Notes: a model not told the origin generated them from the sequence alone. A DNA stretch of 64,000 nucleotides from JAWLHK01 sp041690355 [NCBI: bacterium] (GCA_041690355.1 JAWLHK010000026.1:1-64000); one strand, 5' to 3'; positions 27,007 to 37,087 are shown, numbered from the stretch's first letter. Program-made: numbers and translations.

Positions 27007-27873
27007 TTACCCGAACAGGGTTCGCTGACCACTGTGCTGAATGGCTGTGATTTTTTTCCAGAACTCGGCTCCCTTGGGATTCTTACTCGCAAAAACCAAG
27101 TCGTATAGTGAAACATTCTTCTGCCAGTATTTGATCTTCTGAGAATCACCGACGAAGGAATAGCCGAGATTGCGCAATCTTTCCGTGTATAAGTTCAGGA
27201 GTTGCCGAACTGTTTTCCCTCTCCAATCTGGGGTCCCGAAGTAGATGTCGAATTCGGTTTTCTGGTCCTTCGGCTTTTCCTCCTGATACGGCTGCTGCCT
27301 CTTCAGGTTCATGCCGGTTGGAACGAGGATAAGAAAGTCATTCACCACTTCAGAGAGCTTACGAATAGTTTCCCAATGGATTTCGATGCCGGGTGGGTCA
27401 ATGAACGCAAAGACAAGGCTTCTTGGCCCGAGAGCCTTAACGTCTTCGACCACCTGTTCGACCTCCATATTCGCGTCTCCCTGTCTAATAGAGATGTTTT
27501 TCTCCGGCCTGTAAGAGGTCACACGAGCGTCAAGAGCCTCGACGCAGTGCTTGGACATGTCGACGAAGAAGTAGTGCGTAAAACCAAGTTGCAGCGCAAG
27601 AAGCGGGGAGCCATCAGAGAACGTCTGGTTTGGTCGAACTCGGCAACGTCCGGGGCCAGCGAACAAGTCGATATAGACAAGGTTCGGCCACTTGTTCTTC
27701 ATCCCTTTGGAAAAGATGTCCGCGTAACGGCTGAGGTAATGATGCTTATCTTCATTCCAGTCGCCTACACACCGGCTGGGAAGGCCATCAACGGAGTCCA
27801 TCGCGACGGCACAGCATCCGTCCGTCATGTTTTCTTCTCGATCCTCACAACCGGGGCAGTTCTTGTCACTCAT
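27007..27873 (-). CDS. tcmP: three-Cys-motif partner protein TcmP
   Basis: A 288-residue protein. The N-terminus is Cys-rich (Cys6, 9, 20, 21, 35). The body has the TcmP pattern: HHYLSRYADIFSKGMKNKWP, YIDLFAGPGRCRV, GSPLLALQLGFTHYFFVD, FAFIDPPGIEIHWET and FDIYFGTPDWRG. YIDLFAGPG and FIDPPG resemble Rossmann-type methyltransferase motifs I and IV. The family is defined by its genomic pairing with DUF5131 proteins, as here (9-bp gap). Biochemical role unknown; RNA or small-molecule modification is inference. Confidence 0.85.
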   Translation of the reverse strand: MSDKNCPGCEDREENMTDGCCAVAMDSVDGLPSRCVGDWNEDKHHYLSRYADIFSKGMKNKWPNLVYIDLFAGPGRCRVRPNQTFSDGSPLLALQLGFTHYFFVDMSKHCVEALDARVTSYRPEKNISIRQGDANMEVEQVVEDVKALGPRSLVFAFIDPPGIEIHWETIRKLSEVVNDFLILVPTGMNLKRQQPYQEEKPKDQKTEFDIYFGTPDWRGKTVRQLLNLYTERLRNLGYSFVGDSQKIKYWQKNVSLYDLVFASKNPKGAEFWKKITAIQHSGQRTLFG

Positions 27874-27882
27874 TACGATTGC

Positions 27883-28599
27883 TCAACCTGTCAGTGCCAG
27901 AGGCATTTCATCCCATGTGCGACCATCCAGTTCACGTCCTGTACGGTGTTTCCGCACACCGCCCCACTGCTTGAAGAAAAAGGGGACTCCCTGCTCTCGG
28001 CAACTATCACGGAGACTACGCACCCATTCAGGCTTCATCGGACGAGCACCGGGTCCACTTTCACCGCCAGCGATTACCCAGTGGATATCAGTCAGGTCAA
28101 GGTCAACGGGGCCCAGTAGTGGCTCCACGGAAAGAAACCTGACTGCCGCCGGAACGCGACGTAGGTAATCAACCCTGTCTGCGTACTTCTGGTTCTCGAC
28201 ACTCACGCCTTGCCAGACATTCTCCGGCCAGACAAGTTCGTCAGCCACTTCGGCGAGTCGATCCGCCCGCTTGGTAAGGATCTGAAACGTGTGCTGTTCC
28301 GCCTTCCGCATTACTTTGAAGACCTTCTTGATGAAGGCCACCGGAACATCCTTCTGGAAGAGATCTGACATGCTGTTCACGAAGATGACCCGTGGCTCGC
28401 GCCACTTCAGCGGCTGTTCAAGTAGCTCGGGTACGAGACGGAGGTCAAAGCCCTGCTCGTACGGGTGGTCGGGAATACCTCTCCAACGTTCTGCAAAGCG
28501 CTCAGCGTAGCAGTGCTTGCAGCCGGGACTGATTTTGGTACATCCGCGAACGGGATTCCAAGTCGCCTCCGTCCATTCTATGGTTGAGCGTTGTGCCAT
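27883..28599 (-). CDS. DUF5131 (phage Gp37/Gp68-like) three-Cys-motif protein
   Basis: A 238-residue protein beginning [20 protein letters not shown]. Cys20, Cys27 and Cys30 form CX6CX2C ([20 protein letters not shown]), reminiscent of the radical-SAM cluster motif but with different spacing. Other family motifs are [54 protein letters not shown] and [14 protein letters not shown]. It is co-transcribed with tcmP. Function is undetermined; the pair is common in phages and genomic islands. Confidence 0.88.
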   Translation of the reverse strand: MAQRSTIEWTEATWNPVRGCTKISPGCKHCYAERFAERWRGIPDHPYEQGFDLRLVPELLEQPLKWREPRVIFVNSMSDLFQKDVPVAFIKKVFKVMRKAEQHTFQILTKRADRLAEVADELVWPENVWQGVSVENQKYADRVDYLRRVPAAVRFLSVEPLLGPVDLDLTDIHWVIAGGESGPGARPMKPEWVRSLRDSCREQGVPFFFKQWGGVRKHRTGRELDGRTWDEMPLALTG

Positions 28600-28726
28600 A
28601 TTGGCATTCTACCAGACGCAGAGACAGCGGTTGTCTCCCGCCCAAATCCGCCCTCTCACGCCTTTTCTCCCCGCAACATGCCCACGGGGCAGCCCTCGGT
28701 GAGAAAAGGGGCAGAGGGCGACTGGA

Positions 28727-28945
28727 CTACCCAACGATCTCAAGTCCAACAACCTTGCCATTCTTCAGGTCGATAACGAGCCTACTTCCATCGCAAAGCT
28801 CATACTCTTTCGACTCCACACCCTCAACCCGGGCACTGCCAAATCTCACATACAACGCCTGCCGAGGCGGTACGCCGTCGTCGTCAGACTGAATGTCACC
28901 TGAGTCCACTGCTTCCACGAGCTTCATAAATTGAATTTCTGCCAT
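28727..28945 (-). CDS. DUF2283-like protein, candidate immunity protein of the main Rhs toxin
   Basis: A 72-residue protein starting 12 bp after the stop of the large rhs gene on the same strand. The core ALYVRFGSARVEGVESKEYE, then GSRLVIDLKNGKVVGLEIVG matches the DUF2283 pattern (ALYIR...V..G..LDYD..G.VVGIEIL). DUF2283 proteins are commonly found next to DUF4258 toxins, and the rhs tip ends in a DUF4258-like domain. The immunity role is therefore supported by family pairing and position but is not proven. Confidence 0.8.
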   Translation of the reverse strand: MAEIQFMKLVEAVDSGDIQSDDDGVPPRQALYVRFGSARVEGVESKEYELCDGSRLVIDLKNGKVVGLEIVG

Positions 28946-28957
28946 TGAACCTATCCT

Positions 28958-31900
28958 CTATTTCGTCCGCCATGTGGTCACGACCTCCCCATTTTCGTTA
29001 ACTACGACAGTGGCTTCTCTACCCTCGTATCTAGTAGTACCCCTATCTGGCTGCTCGATGACGCTAACGGGATTTTCTACGGCATCCTCCATCGCCTCAT
29101 CGGTAACTTGACGCTGCCTCTGCCGTTCCGCACCGTGCTTTGTTTTTCCCTTAATCTTCTTCCCAACCGCGTTGAGAATAGTCGTGACTGTACGGCGTCC
29201 CGCTCCAGCCATACCACCTGTCAGAACATCGACCACCGTGTCTATGGGATCCCAGTCTGGGTCTTCAAGCGGTGGGTCGTAGGGCGGCGGGGGATATGGG
29301 CAGGTGTTCTCTAGCCCAGAGGGGTCTACCCAGTTAACAGGATCGTTGTTGACGTATCCATACAGATTCAGGCCGCCGCCAAAGCGGATTGGATCTTTGG
29401 TAATCCAAAGTCCACTCGTAGGATCGTAGTCCCTCTCACCGAAGCGTACAAGCCCAGTATCTACATCGTATAGGCCGAATGCAAAGCCGAATGGCTGGAA
29501 GTTGGGGTTGGAGTCATGCTGGACGTTTCCGAATTCATCATATTCAATGTGCTGTACAACATTTCCGGTAACGATATCCACAACATACCGAACCGAACCA
29601 AGGTGATTGGTGATGAGACGATATGTCTTGCCGTCCTTCACCATATACGCGGGTGCTGCCCCGGCAAGATCGGAGAAAAACCGACCCACAACATTGCCGG
29701 TGGCGTCAATTTGCGCGCTTATCCTCAGATTACCACCGTACAACCATCCTTTGACAAACACCCCGTCAATCTTCTTCCCGATTCGACGGTTCTGGCCATC
29801 GATGACGTACTCAATCAACCGACCATCTGGGAGCGACACCGACAGAAGGTTGCCATTGGCGTCGTACCTATACTCCCAAACCTCCCCCGTCACCACATTC
29901 TCTTTCCGCCGCAACTCCCCATTCGCCGTGTACTCATACACGAAATCGCCATAGGTCAGCAAGCGATCTTGGGCATCATACGTACCAGTGAACGAACCAA
30001 GCTCCCCGCTGTACGACAGCCGATTCCCGTTACTGTCGTAAGTGTACGACGACGAAGGGATCCCGTTCTTGTCCACGCCCGTCAACCGACCAGCGAGGTC
30101 GTAGTGGTAGTCGTAGGTCGTGGTGACGCCATTCACGGTTTCGGTCTTGCTCGAAATGCGACCGATAGCGTCACGAACGTAGGAAACGTCGTAAAGGGTA
30201 TTCGTGCCGTTGAAGGTCGCCGTGTAGCCGATGGGTTCAGCGAAGCCGTTGTAGGAAATGCTATCGGAGACTCCACCGATGGAACTGCCGGTAATCAGCC
30301 CGTTGTCAGGATCACGAGCGATGACAAAGTCCACCGCCGAACCATTTACCGTCGTGTTCGCACCCGTCAACAACCCGTCCAAGTCGTAAGTGAAATTCAC
30401 GGTGTTCGCACCGTTTACCGACTCACTCGTAACCCAGAAGTTGTTATCGTAAGTCCGAGAAATGCTCCCGTTGACCTCGCCATTGCTCCACGTCGTAGAC
30501 AAGAGCAACGAACCATCGTAAGCATAAGACAGCACGCCACCATCCGGCGCTGTAATGTTCGCCAACCGACCAGCCGAGTCGTACCCGAAGGTCGTATCCC
30601 CCCGTGGCTGCACGATCTTCTTCAGCCTGCCCGTGTTCGGATTCGGGAGAGGGAGGCGCGGATCATTGTCACCCTCGTACAGGTATTCGACGGTCACGCC
30701 ATCGGGTCGATTCACTGCAACCAGTTGCTTCGCCTGGTTGTAGTCGTAGGTCGTCGCGACGGGGCCGCCGATGCGCGGGGGTTGGTAATCGCTCGTCAAC
30801 CCTGCCGGATTGTAGAGGAACTCGTGCGCCGGGCGGCCGGGGGGCGTGACCGAGGTCAGGTTGCCGGCGCCGTCGTAGGCATAGCTCACGATGCGTCCGT
30901 CGGGGAGCTCCTGCCAGGTCAGCCGGTCGGCCGCGTCGTATCCGAACCGCACACGCCGCCCCGCCGGATCGACCAGCTCGGCCAGCCGGCCCAGGGGGTC
31001 ATAGTCCATCCCGGTCACCCGCGCCTCGCCGTCGGCGGCGGTCTGGCGGATTTCTGTCAGCTTGCCATCGTCGCGGTACGTCAGGTTCGTCGGGGCGATG
31101 CCCGGCGTTTCCTGCGCGACCACGCGCCCCTTTTCGTCGTGGACCGATACCGATTCGCGCCCTTCGGGGGTGAGCCGGCGGTTCGTGCGGGTAGCCGCCC
31201 GCCACTGTGAGGCATAGACACGGCCGTTGACCGTCTGGACCTCATCGCGCGCGGTCATGCTCAGCGGGTCGAGCCGGTTCGCGAGGGTCACCGTCTTCAC
31301 GGTCGTCGAGGTGCGCGTGCGGCCCGAGGCCATGCGCACCGCTTCAGAGGCGGTATAGGGGCTGTTCATGCCGAAGCGCGGGTCGGGCTTGACCGTGGTC
31401 GTCGTGCGGATGCCGCCCGATACGTTGCGCACCGTCGCGCCGCCCGTATCCCGCTCGGTGATCTCGCGGGACCCGTCGGGGCGCGTCACCGCACGCCGCT
31501 CCTGGCCCGAGGCGCCGCGCACGATGTCGATGCGCGTCAGCCGGCCCAGCGGGTCGGTCATGTCGACGCGGCCGCCGGTCTTCGCCAGGTACTGCATGCC
31601 GCCGAGGGGGTTCCGGTTGCGGTAGAGCAGCCCCGAAGCGGTATAGCTTGCCATATCCTCGCCGCCGATGGGGGTCCGGATGCGGCGCAGGAGCCCGTCG
31701 GCGCTGTGGTAGAGTTCTGTCTCGTTCCCCGCCGGGTCGATGACGCCGGCCAGGTACTTGTTGCTGTCGATCACCAGCTCGGTGCGCTGCCCATAGGGCG
31801 CCACGATGGCCGAGGCGTGACCCAGCAGGTCGCGTTCGATCCAGGTCGTCTTTCCGTCGACATCGGTGAGCGACGTCAGCCAGCCGGCGGGGTCGTAGGC

Positions 31901-34900
31901 GAAGGTCCAGACGTCGGCCCCCGTGACGGCGTCGACCGTACGCAGGTGCCGGCCACGTCGGTTAAAGACGTAGAGCTGCGCGCCGTCGCCGGAGGGAACC
32001 ACGTACCGATCGAGCGTCGCGCCGGCGAAGGGTGGCGAAATACGGCGGATGCGACGGTTTCCAGCGTCGGCGAACAGCAGACGCCCCTCCTGATCGAGGG
32101 CCAGGGAGTAAATCTCCCGGTTCGAGGCATCGATCGCCGGACCACCGTCACCCGAAAAGCCGTACCGGCCGTAGTTCCCCAAAAGCCGGGTCCTCGTGCC
32201 GTCTGACCTGAGGCTGAATATCGGGTAGCCGCCGCTACTGCCCCGCTCCACGTAGTAGATGGTACCATCCGGGGCTTGGAATACGGCCATCGGATATCCG
32301 TACATATTCGCGACGGTCGTGATGATGCCCGTCGGTGAGAGCCGCCGGATTGCGCGATTGTTGCTGTCAGCGATCAGAATGCCGCCATCGTTCGCAATGG
32401 CGACGGCATAGGGAGCAACCACCGTCGACTGCGTGCCGTACACGCCGTTTTGGTACGAACTGCCCCCGCCGGCGACCGTTTCGATACGACCATCCGGCAT
32501 GACCCGCCGGATGCGATGCGCGCCCGTGTCTGCAATGAACAGGCTGCCGTCGGGGTGCAGGGCGATTCCGCGCGGGCGGGTCAGCGTCGCCTCTGTTGCG
32601 AGACCGCCGTCGCCTGTCGACCCCTCGACGCCTGTGCCGGCCACCCGGTGAAGAATGCCGTCGGGGGTTACCTTCCAGACGCGCATGCCTCCAAACTCGG
32701 CGAAATAGACGGTTCCGCCCTGGTCGACTGCGACCCCGGCAGGCCAGAGCAATCTGACGCCCGCTGCCGATGCGCCGTCTTCGGGTTCTGTGGAACCGCC
32801 CCCGGCAACGCGGGTCACCGACCCGTCAGGCCAAAGGCGGCCGATCCACGGATACTGGGTGCCGGCAATCGCTCTTTCGCTGAAGAACACGGAGCCATCG
32901 GGCCCCATGGCGATAGCCTCCATCCCCAGCGGTCGGTAGGCCAGGGTTTGCACCGTGTTGGGGAGATCCTGAACACGGCTCGTGTTGCCGTCGCCTGTCA
33001 TCAGAATTCCCGACCTGGCATCGTAGTGATGGTGTTCGCTCACCGACCAGCCGTTGACGTGGGTTCCTTCCCACGTGCCAAGCTTACCGGACCAGGAGGT
33101 CGAACTGTCGCGAAGGATGTAGTTGCTGCCGGCGTAGACGGAGAAGCTTCGTCCCCATGCGGTCAGGTTGAGACTGCCGAACAGCGCCGGGCACTGATAG
33201 TACTCGAACCCGTCGTGACACCAGAAATCTGAAATCAGATACTCGAACCGGTAGACGTACGTCAAGGTCACGTTGACAGGCTGCGGCCCTTGAAGGCGCC
33301 GACCATAGGCATCGAGACCATCCCATTCGAATACATACTTCGCTCCAGGGGCCGGCACCGCGTAAATTCGATGCCGATTTCCTGCAATACTGATGTCCAG
33401 TCGCGCATGAACGACATTGGACGGCGGAAAGTCGGAAAACAGCGGGATCGTGAGTCTGCGCGAAGCCTTCTGCCCGGGAACCCGCTGACTCTTGTAGTTC
33501 AGTTTAAGTCCGGTTCCCGTGATGGCAATCGACTCCCCAAAGGCCTGTGTTTCCGGGTAGACGATACACCCCGGGCAGGGGGTGTCGGGCTCGGCCGTGC
33601 CTTCGAGTTCGGGGGTCGCGGTACCCGATAGATCCGGCGCGGGAGCATCCAACTCCGCGAACAGATGGTTGTAGTCCTTATCCGAGAAGTGGCTGTGCTC
33701 GACCCGCCAGACCGACTGTCCGACCGCATACGTTTCGGCGAGCAGCCGGCGCTCGTCGTCCGTGATGCCCAGCGCGTCGAGGCGCGAGATCGGGTCGGCG
33801 GCCCCATCGCCATCGGTATCCAGCAGGGCCATCCCGGCTTCAACGCCGACCAGCGCCATGACGGCGCCGTTCTCGAGCGGCGACCAGATGGCCTGGCTGC
33901 GGTCGTAGGTGCCCACGGGCATGGCCGTGCCGACCGGGAAGCCGTAGAAGTTCTCGACGTAGGCGATCACCGGCTTCGAAAACGTCACCCCCGTTGCGTC
34001 TGCCGCGATGGCTTCGTCGGCCGTGTAATTGATCGCAAAGGTATAGGCCGTCGACGAGGGGAGCTCTCCGGGCATGGCCGCGGGCCCGGCCGCCCCCACC
34101 GTGTACTCGGTCGCCCGAATCGTCAGGGCGTCGACCTCGGTCAGGCTGCCGTCCCGGGCCTTGAGCCACGCGCGGGTGCCGGGTGCAAAGACCAGCATGG
34201 GACGGCGGGCCCCCACGTCATCGGCGACTTCGGAGCCGACCGCCGTCTGCAGTACAGGCGCCGACATGCCGATGACGGTCGCTTTCGGATCGTAGGGGGT
34301 GAGCACGACGTCGTCAAAGGTGACATAGTCCTGCCACGGGATGTCGCGCGTGCGCTGCACGGGCATGTGCCCTTCGAGGTGGTACTCGAGCGTCACCCGC
34401 CCCCCGCCGTTGACGGCCAGATCGAAACGGCCGTCGCTCCGGGTCAGCGTATAGCCGAGTTCGGGGTGGCCGTTGATGACCACCTGCACGCCGGGAAGGG
34501 GCTCCTGTTCGCGGTTGAGCACGCGCCCGCGCAGGACGGCAATGCGGTTCGCCACGATGGCGCCCGATGCGACCCCCATCTGGATCGGCGCGGGTCCCTC
34601 GAAGAGAAAGCTGGTGGCCTCATACAGGTCGGTAAGTTCAATGGGGCTCAGCGGCGGCGCCACCGTAGCGGGGTCGGGCGGGAGCACGGGGCCGCCGGGG
34701 TAAACGACGATCTGAATCACGGCTTCGGACGATTCGAGCTCGCCGTCGCTCGTGACGAACGTGAAGCTCGTCGTGCCGGACCAGCCGGGCAACGGAACGA
34801 ACGTGAACATGCCCGTCCAGGTATCGAGGCTGACCGCCCCGTAGGGACTCTCCTGACGCAAGTGAAAGGTCAACGGCGCGCCTTCGGGGTCGTGGCCCGA

Positions 34901-36166
34901 CAGATAGCCGTCTACCGGCATGCCCTCCTGCGTCGTAAAGGTCGCCCCCCAGGCGTAGGGGGCCACGTTTACGTGCCGGACTTCCAGGTAGGCGTCGACC
35001 GGGTCCGAATAGGCCTGACCGTCGAAGACGCGAAATGCGAACCGATCGGTTCCGTACCAGCCGGCACGCGGCGTATAGGTGAACGAACCGTCGGCGGCAA
35101 GGTCCAGGACGCCGTTCGAGGGGCTGCTGAACACCGAGTACGCGATCGGATCGCCGTCGATATCGGAGCCGTGGAGCTGTGCGTACAGGGTCTGACCCTC
35201 GTCCAGGACGCCGGAATACGGTTGCGCTTCCGGCGGATCGTTCACCGGGAGCACGGTGAGAGACACCGTCGCCGGAGCCGAATAAAGACTGCCGTCGAAG
35301 ACATGGAAGGTAAACGAAGTCTCCCCGTACCAGTCGGCGTCGGGGCGGAATTCGAAACCGCCGGAAAACGGATCGATAACGACCGCGCCGTGAGCCGGCG
35401 GGTCGATCAGGCCGAACTGTAGCACGTCGCCGTCGACGTCGTGGGCAGGCAGCACGCCTGCATAGACCGTATCCTCGAGGCTCTCGACCTGCAACGGCCC
35501 GGCAACGGGCGCATCATTGACGGGGAACACGAGGAGGGTCACGGTCGCGTAGCGCACGTAAGCGCAGTCTTCGACCTGATAGACAAAGCTGGTCGTGCCG
35601 TTCCAGTCCGCATCCGGGGTGAACGAGAAGGTACCGGAGAGCGCATCGATTTCGGTGCGGCCGTGCGGGCTTTCTTCCGCGAGGCTGAACAGGAGCACCT
35701 CTCCGTCGCTGTCGGTTGCATACAACGTGCCGCTTACGCTGGTATCCTCGTCGAGCGACGCAGACGAGTCCCACGCGACAGGCGCCGTATTGTTCTTCAA
35801 CGCGAAGATCGGCACGCCCGTTTCGGCAACCCGCGTCCCGTCCAGGTAAGCCTCGAGTTTGTACGCGGCGCCATCCTTGCCGTTGGTCGCGGGCCAGTGC
35901 TTTCCGGTACGCAGAGAATACGTCCCGCTCGACGTTCCTTGCGCCGTGACGACCGGACTGCGCCAGTAGACTTCGCCTGTGTGCCGGGTATTCGTCAGCA
36001 CGAGCTCGACCGCGCTCAGGCTTTGCAGCTCGGCGCTCCAGCCTACGGTAAGATTCGAGCAGGCATTCACGGGACGGGGGCTGACGCTCAGGTCGATGGC
36101 CGCCGCGAGGACGGCCGACGGCAGCGCGAGCAGTCCTGCGACCGCAAGCATGGCAACGCGATACAT
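28958..36166 (-). CDS. secreted multi-domain Rhs polymorphic toxin with DUF4258-like tip
   Basis: A 2402-residue exported protein. The ATG at 36166 follows AGGAG. Signal peptide 1-22; first Ig-like domain to about 130; four cadherin/Ig-like repeats (about 130-515; NTAPVAWD, NDAPVAGP, NDPPEAQP and NVAPYAWG starts); carboxypeptidase-regulatory-like domain (about 545-610); NHL/six-blade propeller repeats (about 1068-1375; HPDGSLFIADTGAHRIRRV type); RHS/YD repeats (about 1390-2270); end-of-core motif YVNNDPVNWVDPSGL (about 2270-2282). The tip, about 2342-2402, is KHGAERQRQRQVTDEAMEDA ... VVVNENGEVVTTWRTK, like DUF4258 nucleases. Base composition changes at about 30728 (residue 1812), exactly where homology to the orphan module begins, suggesting the C-terminal quarter was swapped in. 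Confidence 0.9.
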   Translation of the reverse strand: MYRVAMLAVAGLLALPSAVLAAAIDLSVSPRPVNACSNLTVGWSAELQSLSAVELVLTNTRHTGEVYWRSPVVTAQGTSSGTYSLRTGKHWPATNGKDGAAYKLEAYLDGTRVAETGVPIFALKNNTAPVAWDSSASLDEDTSVSGTLYATDSDGEVLLFSLAEESPHGRTEIDALSGTFSFTPDADWNGTTSFVYQVEDCAYVRYATVTLLVFPVNDAPVAGPLQVESLEDTVYAGVLPAHDVDGDVLQFGLIDPPAHGAVVIDPFSGGFEFRPDADWYGETSFTFHVFDGSLYSAPATVSLTVLPVNDPPEAQPYSGVLDEGQTLYAQLHGSDIDGDPIAYSVFSSPSNGVLDLAADGSFTYTPRAGWYGTDRFAFRVFDGQAYSDPVDAYLEVRHVNVAPYAWGATFTTQEGMPVDGYLSGHDPEGAPLTFHLRQESPYGAVSLDTWTGMFTFVPLPGWSGTTSFTFVTSDGELESSEAVIQIVVYPGGPVLPPDPATVAPPLSPIELTDLYEATSFLFEGPAPIQMGVASGAIVANRIAVLRGRVLNREQEPLPGVQVVINGHPELGYTLTRSDGRFDLAVNGGGRVTLEYHLEGHMPVQRTRDIPWQDYVTFDDVVLTPYDPKATVIGMSAPVLQTAVGSEVADDVGARRPMLVFAPGTRAWLKARDGSLTEVDALTIRATEYTVGAAGPAAMPGELPSSTAYTFAINYTADEAIAADATGVTFSKPVIAYVENFYGFPVGTAMPVGTYDRSQAIWSPLENGAVMALVGVEAGMALLDTDGDGAADPISRLDALGITDDERRLLAETYAVGQSVWRVEHSHFSDKDYNHLFAELDAPAPDLSGTATPELEGTAEPDTPCPGCIVYPETQAFGESIAITGTGLKLNYKSQRVPGQKASRRLTIPLFSDFPPSNVVHARLDISIAGNRHRIYAVPAPGAKYVFEWDGLDAYGRRLQGPQPVNVTLTYVYRFEYLISDFWCHDGFEYYQCPALFGSLNLTAWGRSFSVYAGSNYILRDSSTSWSGKLGTWEGTHVNGWSVSEHHHYDARSGILMTGDGNTSRVQDLPNTVQTLAYRPLGMEAIAMGPDGSVFFSERAIAGTQYPWIGRLWPDGSVTRVAGGGSTEPEDGASAAGVRLLWPAGVAVDQGGTVYFAEFGGMRVWKVTPDGILHRVAGTGVEGSTGDGGLATEATLTRPRGIALHPDGSLFIADTGAHRIRRVMPDGRIETVAGGGSSYQNGVYGTQSTVVAPYAVAIANDGGILIADSNNRAIRRLSPTGIITTVANMYGYPMAVFQAPDGTIYYVERGSSGGYPIFSLRSDGTRTRLLGNYGRYGFSGDGGPAIDASNREIYSLALDQEGRLLFADAGNRRIRRISPPFAGATLDRYVVPSGDGAQLYVFNRRGRHLRTVDAVTGADVWTFAYDPAGWLTSLTDVDGKTTWIERDLLGHASAIVAPYGQRTELVIDSNKYLAGVIDPAGNETELYHSADGLLRRIRTPIGGEDMASYTASGLLYRNRNPLGGMQYLAKTGGRVDMTDPLGRLTRIDIVRGASGQERRAVTRPDGSREITERDTGGATVRNVSGGIRTTTTVKPDPRFGMNSPYTASEAVRMASGRTRTSTTVKTVTLANRLDPLSMTARDEVQTVNGRVYASQWRAATRTNRRLTPEGRESVSVHDEKGRVVAQETPGIAPTNLTYRDDGKLTEIRQTAADGEARVTGMDYDPLGRLAELVDPAGRRVRFGYDAADRLTWQELPDGRIVSYAYDGAGNLTSVTPPGRPAHEFLYNPAGLTSDYQPPRIGGPVATTYDYNQAKQLVAVNRPDGVTVEYLYEGDNDPRLPLPNPNTGRLKKIVQPRGDTTFGYDSAGRLANITAPDGGVLSYAYDGSLLLSTTWSNGEVNGSISRTYDNNFWVTSESVNGANTVNFTYDLDGLLTGANTTVNGSAVDFVIARDPDNGLITGSSIGGVSDSISYNGFAEPIGYTATFNGTNTLYDVSYVRDAIGRISSKTETVNGVTTTYDYHYDLAGRLTGVDKNGIPSSSYTYDSNGNRLSYSGELGSFTGTYDAQDRLLTYGDFVYEYTANGELRRKENVVTGEVWEYRYDANGNLLSVSLPDGRLIEYVIDGQNRRIGKKIDGVFVKGWLYGGNLRISAQIDATGNVVGRFFSDLAGAAPAYMVKDGKTYRLITNHLGSVRYVVDIVTGNVVQHIEYDEFGNVQHDSNPNFQPFGFAFGLYDVDTGLVRFGERDYDPTSGLWITKDPIRFGGGLNLYGYVNNDPVNWVDPSGLENTCPYPPPPYDPPLEDPDWDPIDTVVDVLTGGMAGAGRRTVTTILNAVGKKIKGKTKHGAERQRQRQVTDEAMEDAVENPVSVIEQPDRGTTRYEGREATVVVNENGEVVTTWRTK

Positions 36167-36269
36167 AACTCTCCTGCAGTAACACGGCGCCCCGATTGGT
36201 GGAGCGCTTTTCCAGAGAGTGATTGTAGCGAAATTGAAATGTCACACAACTCTGACAGATATGTCAGAA

Positions 36270-36953
36270 TTACTGCCTGGCCTCGACCGAAAAGCGATAC
36301 CCGAGGCCGCGCTCCGAACGCACATAGGCAGGGCGCTTCGGATTGCGCTCGACCTTCAGGCGCAGTCGCGAGACGAGCTTTTCGAGGGCGCTCACCTTGG
36401 CGCAATCGGAGCACCCCCAGAGCGCCTCGACGAGGACCTCACGCCTCAGGGCTCCCGGTGATTGGAACAAGGTAGACAGAAGCGTCCATTCGAGCGGCGA
36501 GAGCTTGCGCTCTTCGCCCCGCACCAGGAGCCGGCGTTGCGAGAGAGAAAATTCAAGGTGCTCATCCTTGAAGCTCTCGTCGGCCCACTCGCGTCGCCGA
36601 AGGAACCCTTGGATATGCGCCTCGAGCAGGGCGACGCTGAAGGGTTTTGCCAGAAATGCATCGGCGCCCTGGGTCAGGCAGGCCACCTGATCCTCATCCC
36701 GGGTCCGCCCGGTCACGGCGAGAATGGGTAGCTGCCTGAAGCCCGCCGCGCGCACCTGCGCAATTAAATCGAGCCCGCTGACGGTGGGGAGGTTCCAGTC
36801 GACCAGCAGGATATCGGGGTTGAAGCTGGCGAGAGCCGGGAGAAGGCCGTCACCGAGACCATGTGCCAGGTCCCAGCCGCGGGCTGCGCAGTGACGTTTC
36901 AGCATGCGGACGATTTTCTCGTCGTCCTCGACCAGGTAAACGCGAACACTCAT
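36270..36953 (-). CDS. OmpR/PhoB-type response regulator
   Basis: A 227-residue two-component regulator. The receiver domain (1-120) has the acidic pocket Glu9-Asp10-Asp11, phospho-acceptor Asp52 (LLVDWNLP), Thr81 and Lys103 (FLAKPF). The C-terminal winged helix (130-225) has LSPLEWTLLSTLFQ, LVEALWG, KVSALEKLVSRLRLK and VRSERGLGYRF. No histidine kinase gene is adjacent, so it is an orphan here. It lies 103 bp upstream of the rhs gene on the same strand and is the natural candidate for controlling it. Confidence 0.9.
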   Translation of the reverse strand: MSVRVYLVEDDEKIVRMLKRHCAARGWDLAHGLGDGLLPALASFNPDILLVDWNLPTVSGLDLIAQVRAAGFRQLPILAVTGRTRDEDQVACLTQGADAFLAKPFSVALLEAHIQGFLRRREWADESFKDEHLEFSLSQRRLLVRGEERKLSPLEWTLLSTLFQSPGALRREVLVEALWGCSDCAKVSALEKLVSRLRLKVERNPKRPAYVRSERGLGYRFSVEARQ

Positions 36954-37050
36954 GAGCGGGAACTGCTCTCACACTGAAGGCGTTCCTCGGGCGGAATCGC
37001 ACATACCGGGCAAGGTAGCACATTGACGCTCGGGAAGCCAACCGCCTAAC

Positions 37051-37087
37051 GATGGCAGATGGAAAATCGCAGATGGCAGATTGGAAA
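37051..37087. repeat. GATGGCA heptad array
   Basis: GATGGCA/GATGGAA/AATCGCA/GATGGCA/GATTGGA in the gap before the CHRD-like gene. It shares ATGGCAGATGG with the inverted copy near 38500. The remaining gap (36954-37258) shows no gene. Confidence 0.75.

Noticed and set aside
36167-36269. Possible regulatory RNA between the response regulator and rhs
   Set aside because: No conserved hairpin or T-run seen in the 103-bp gap.
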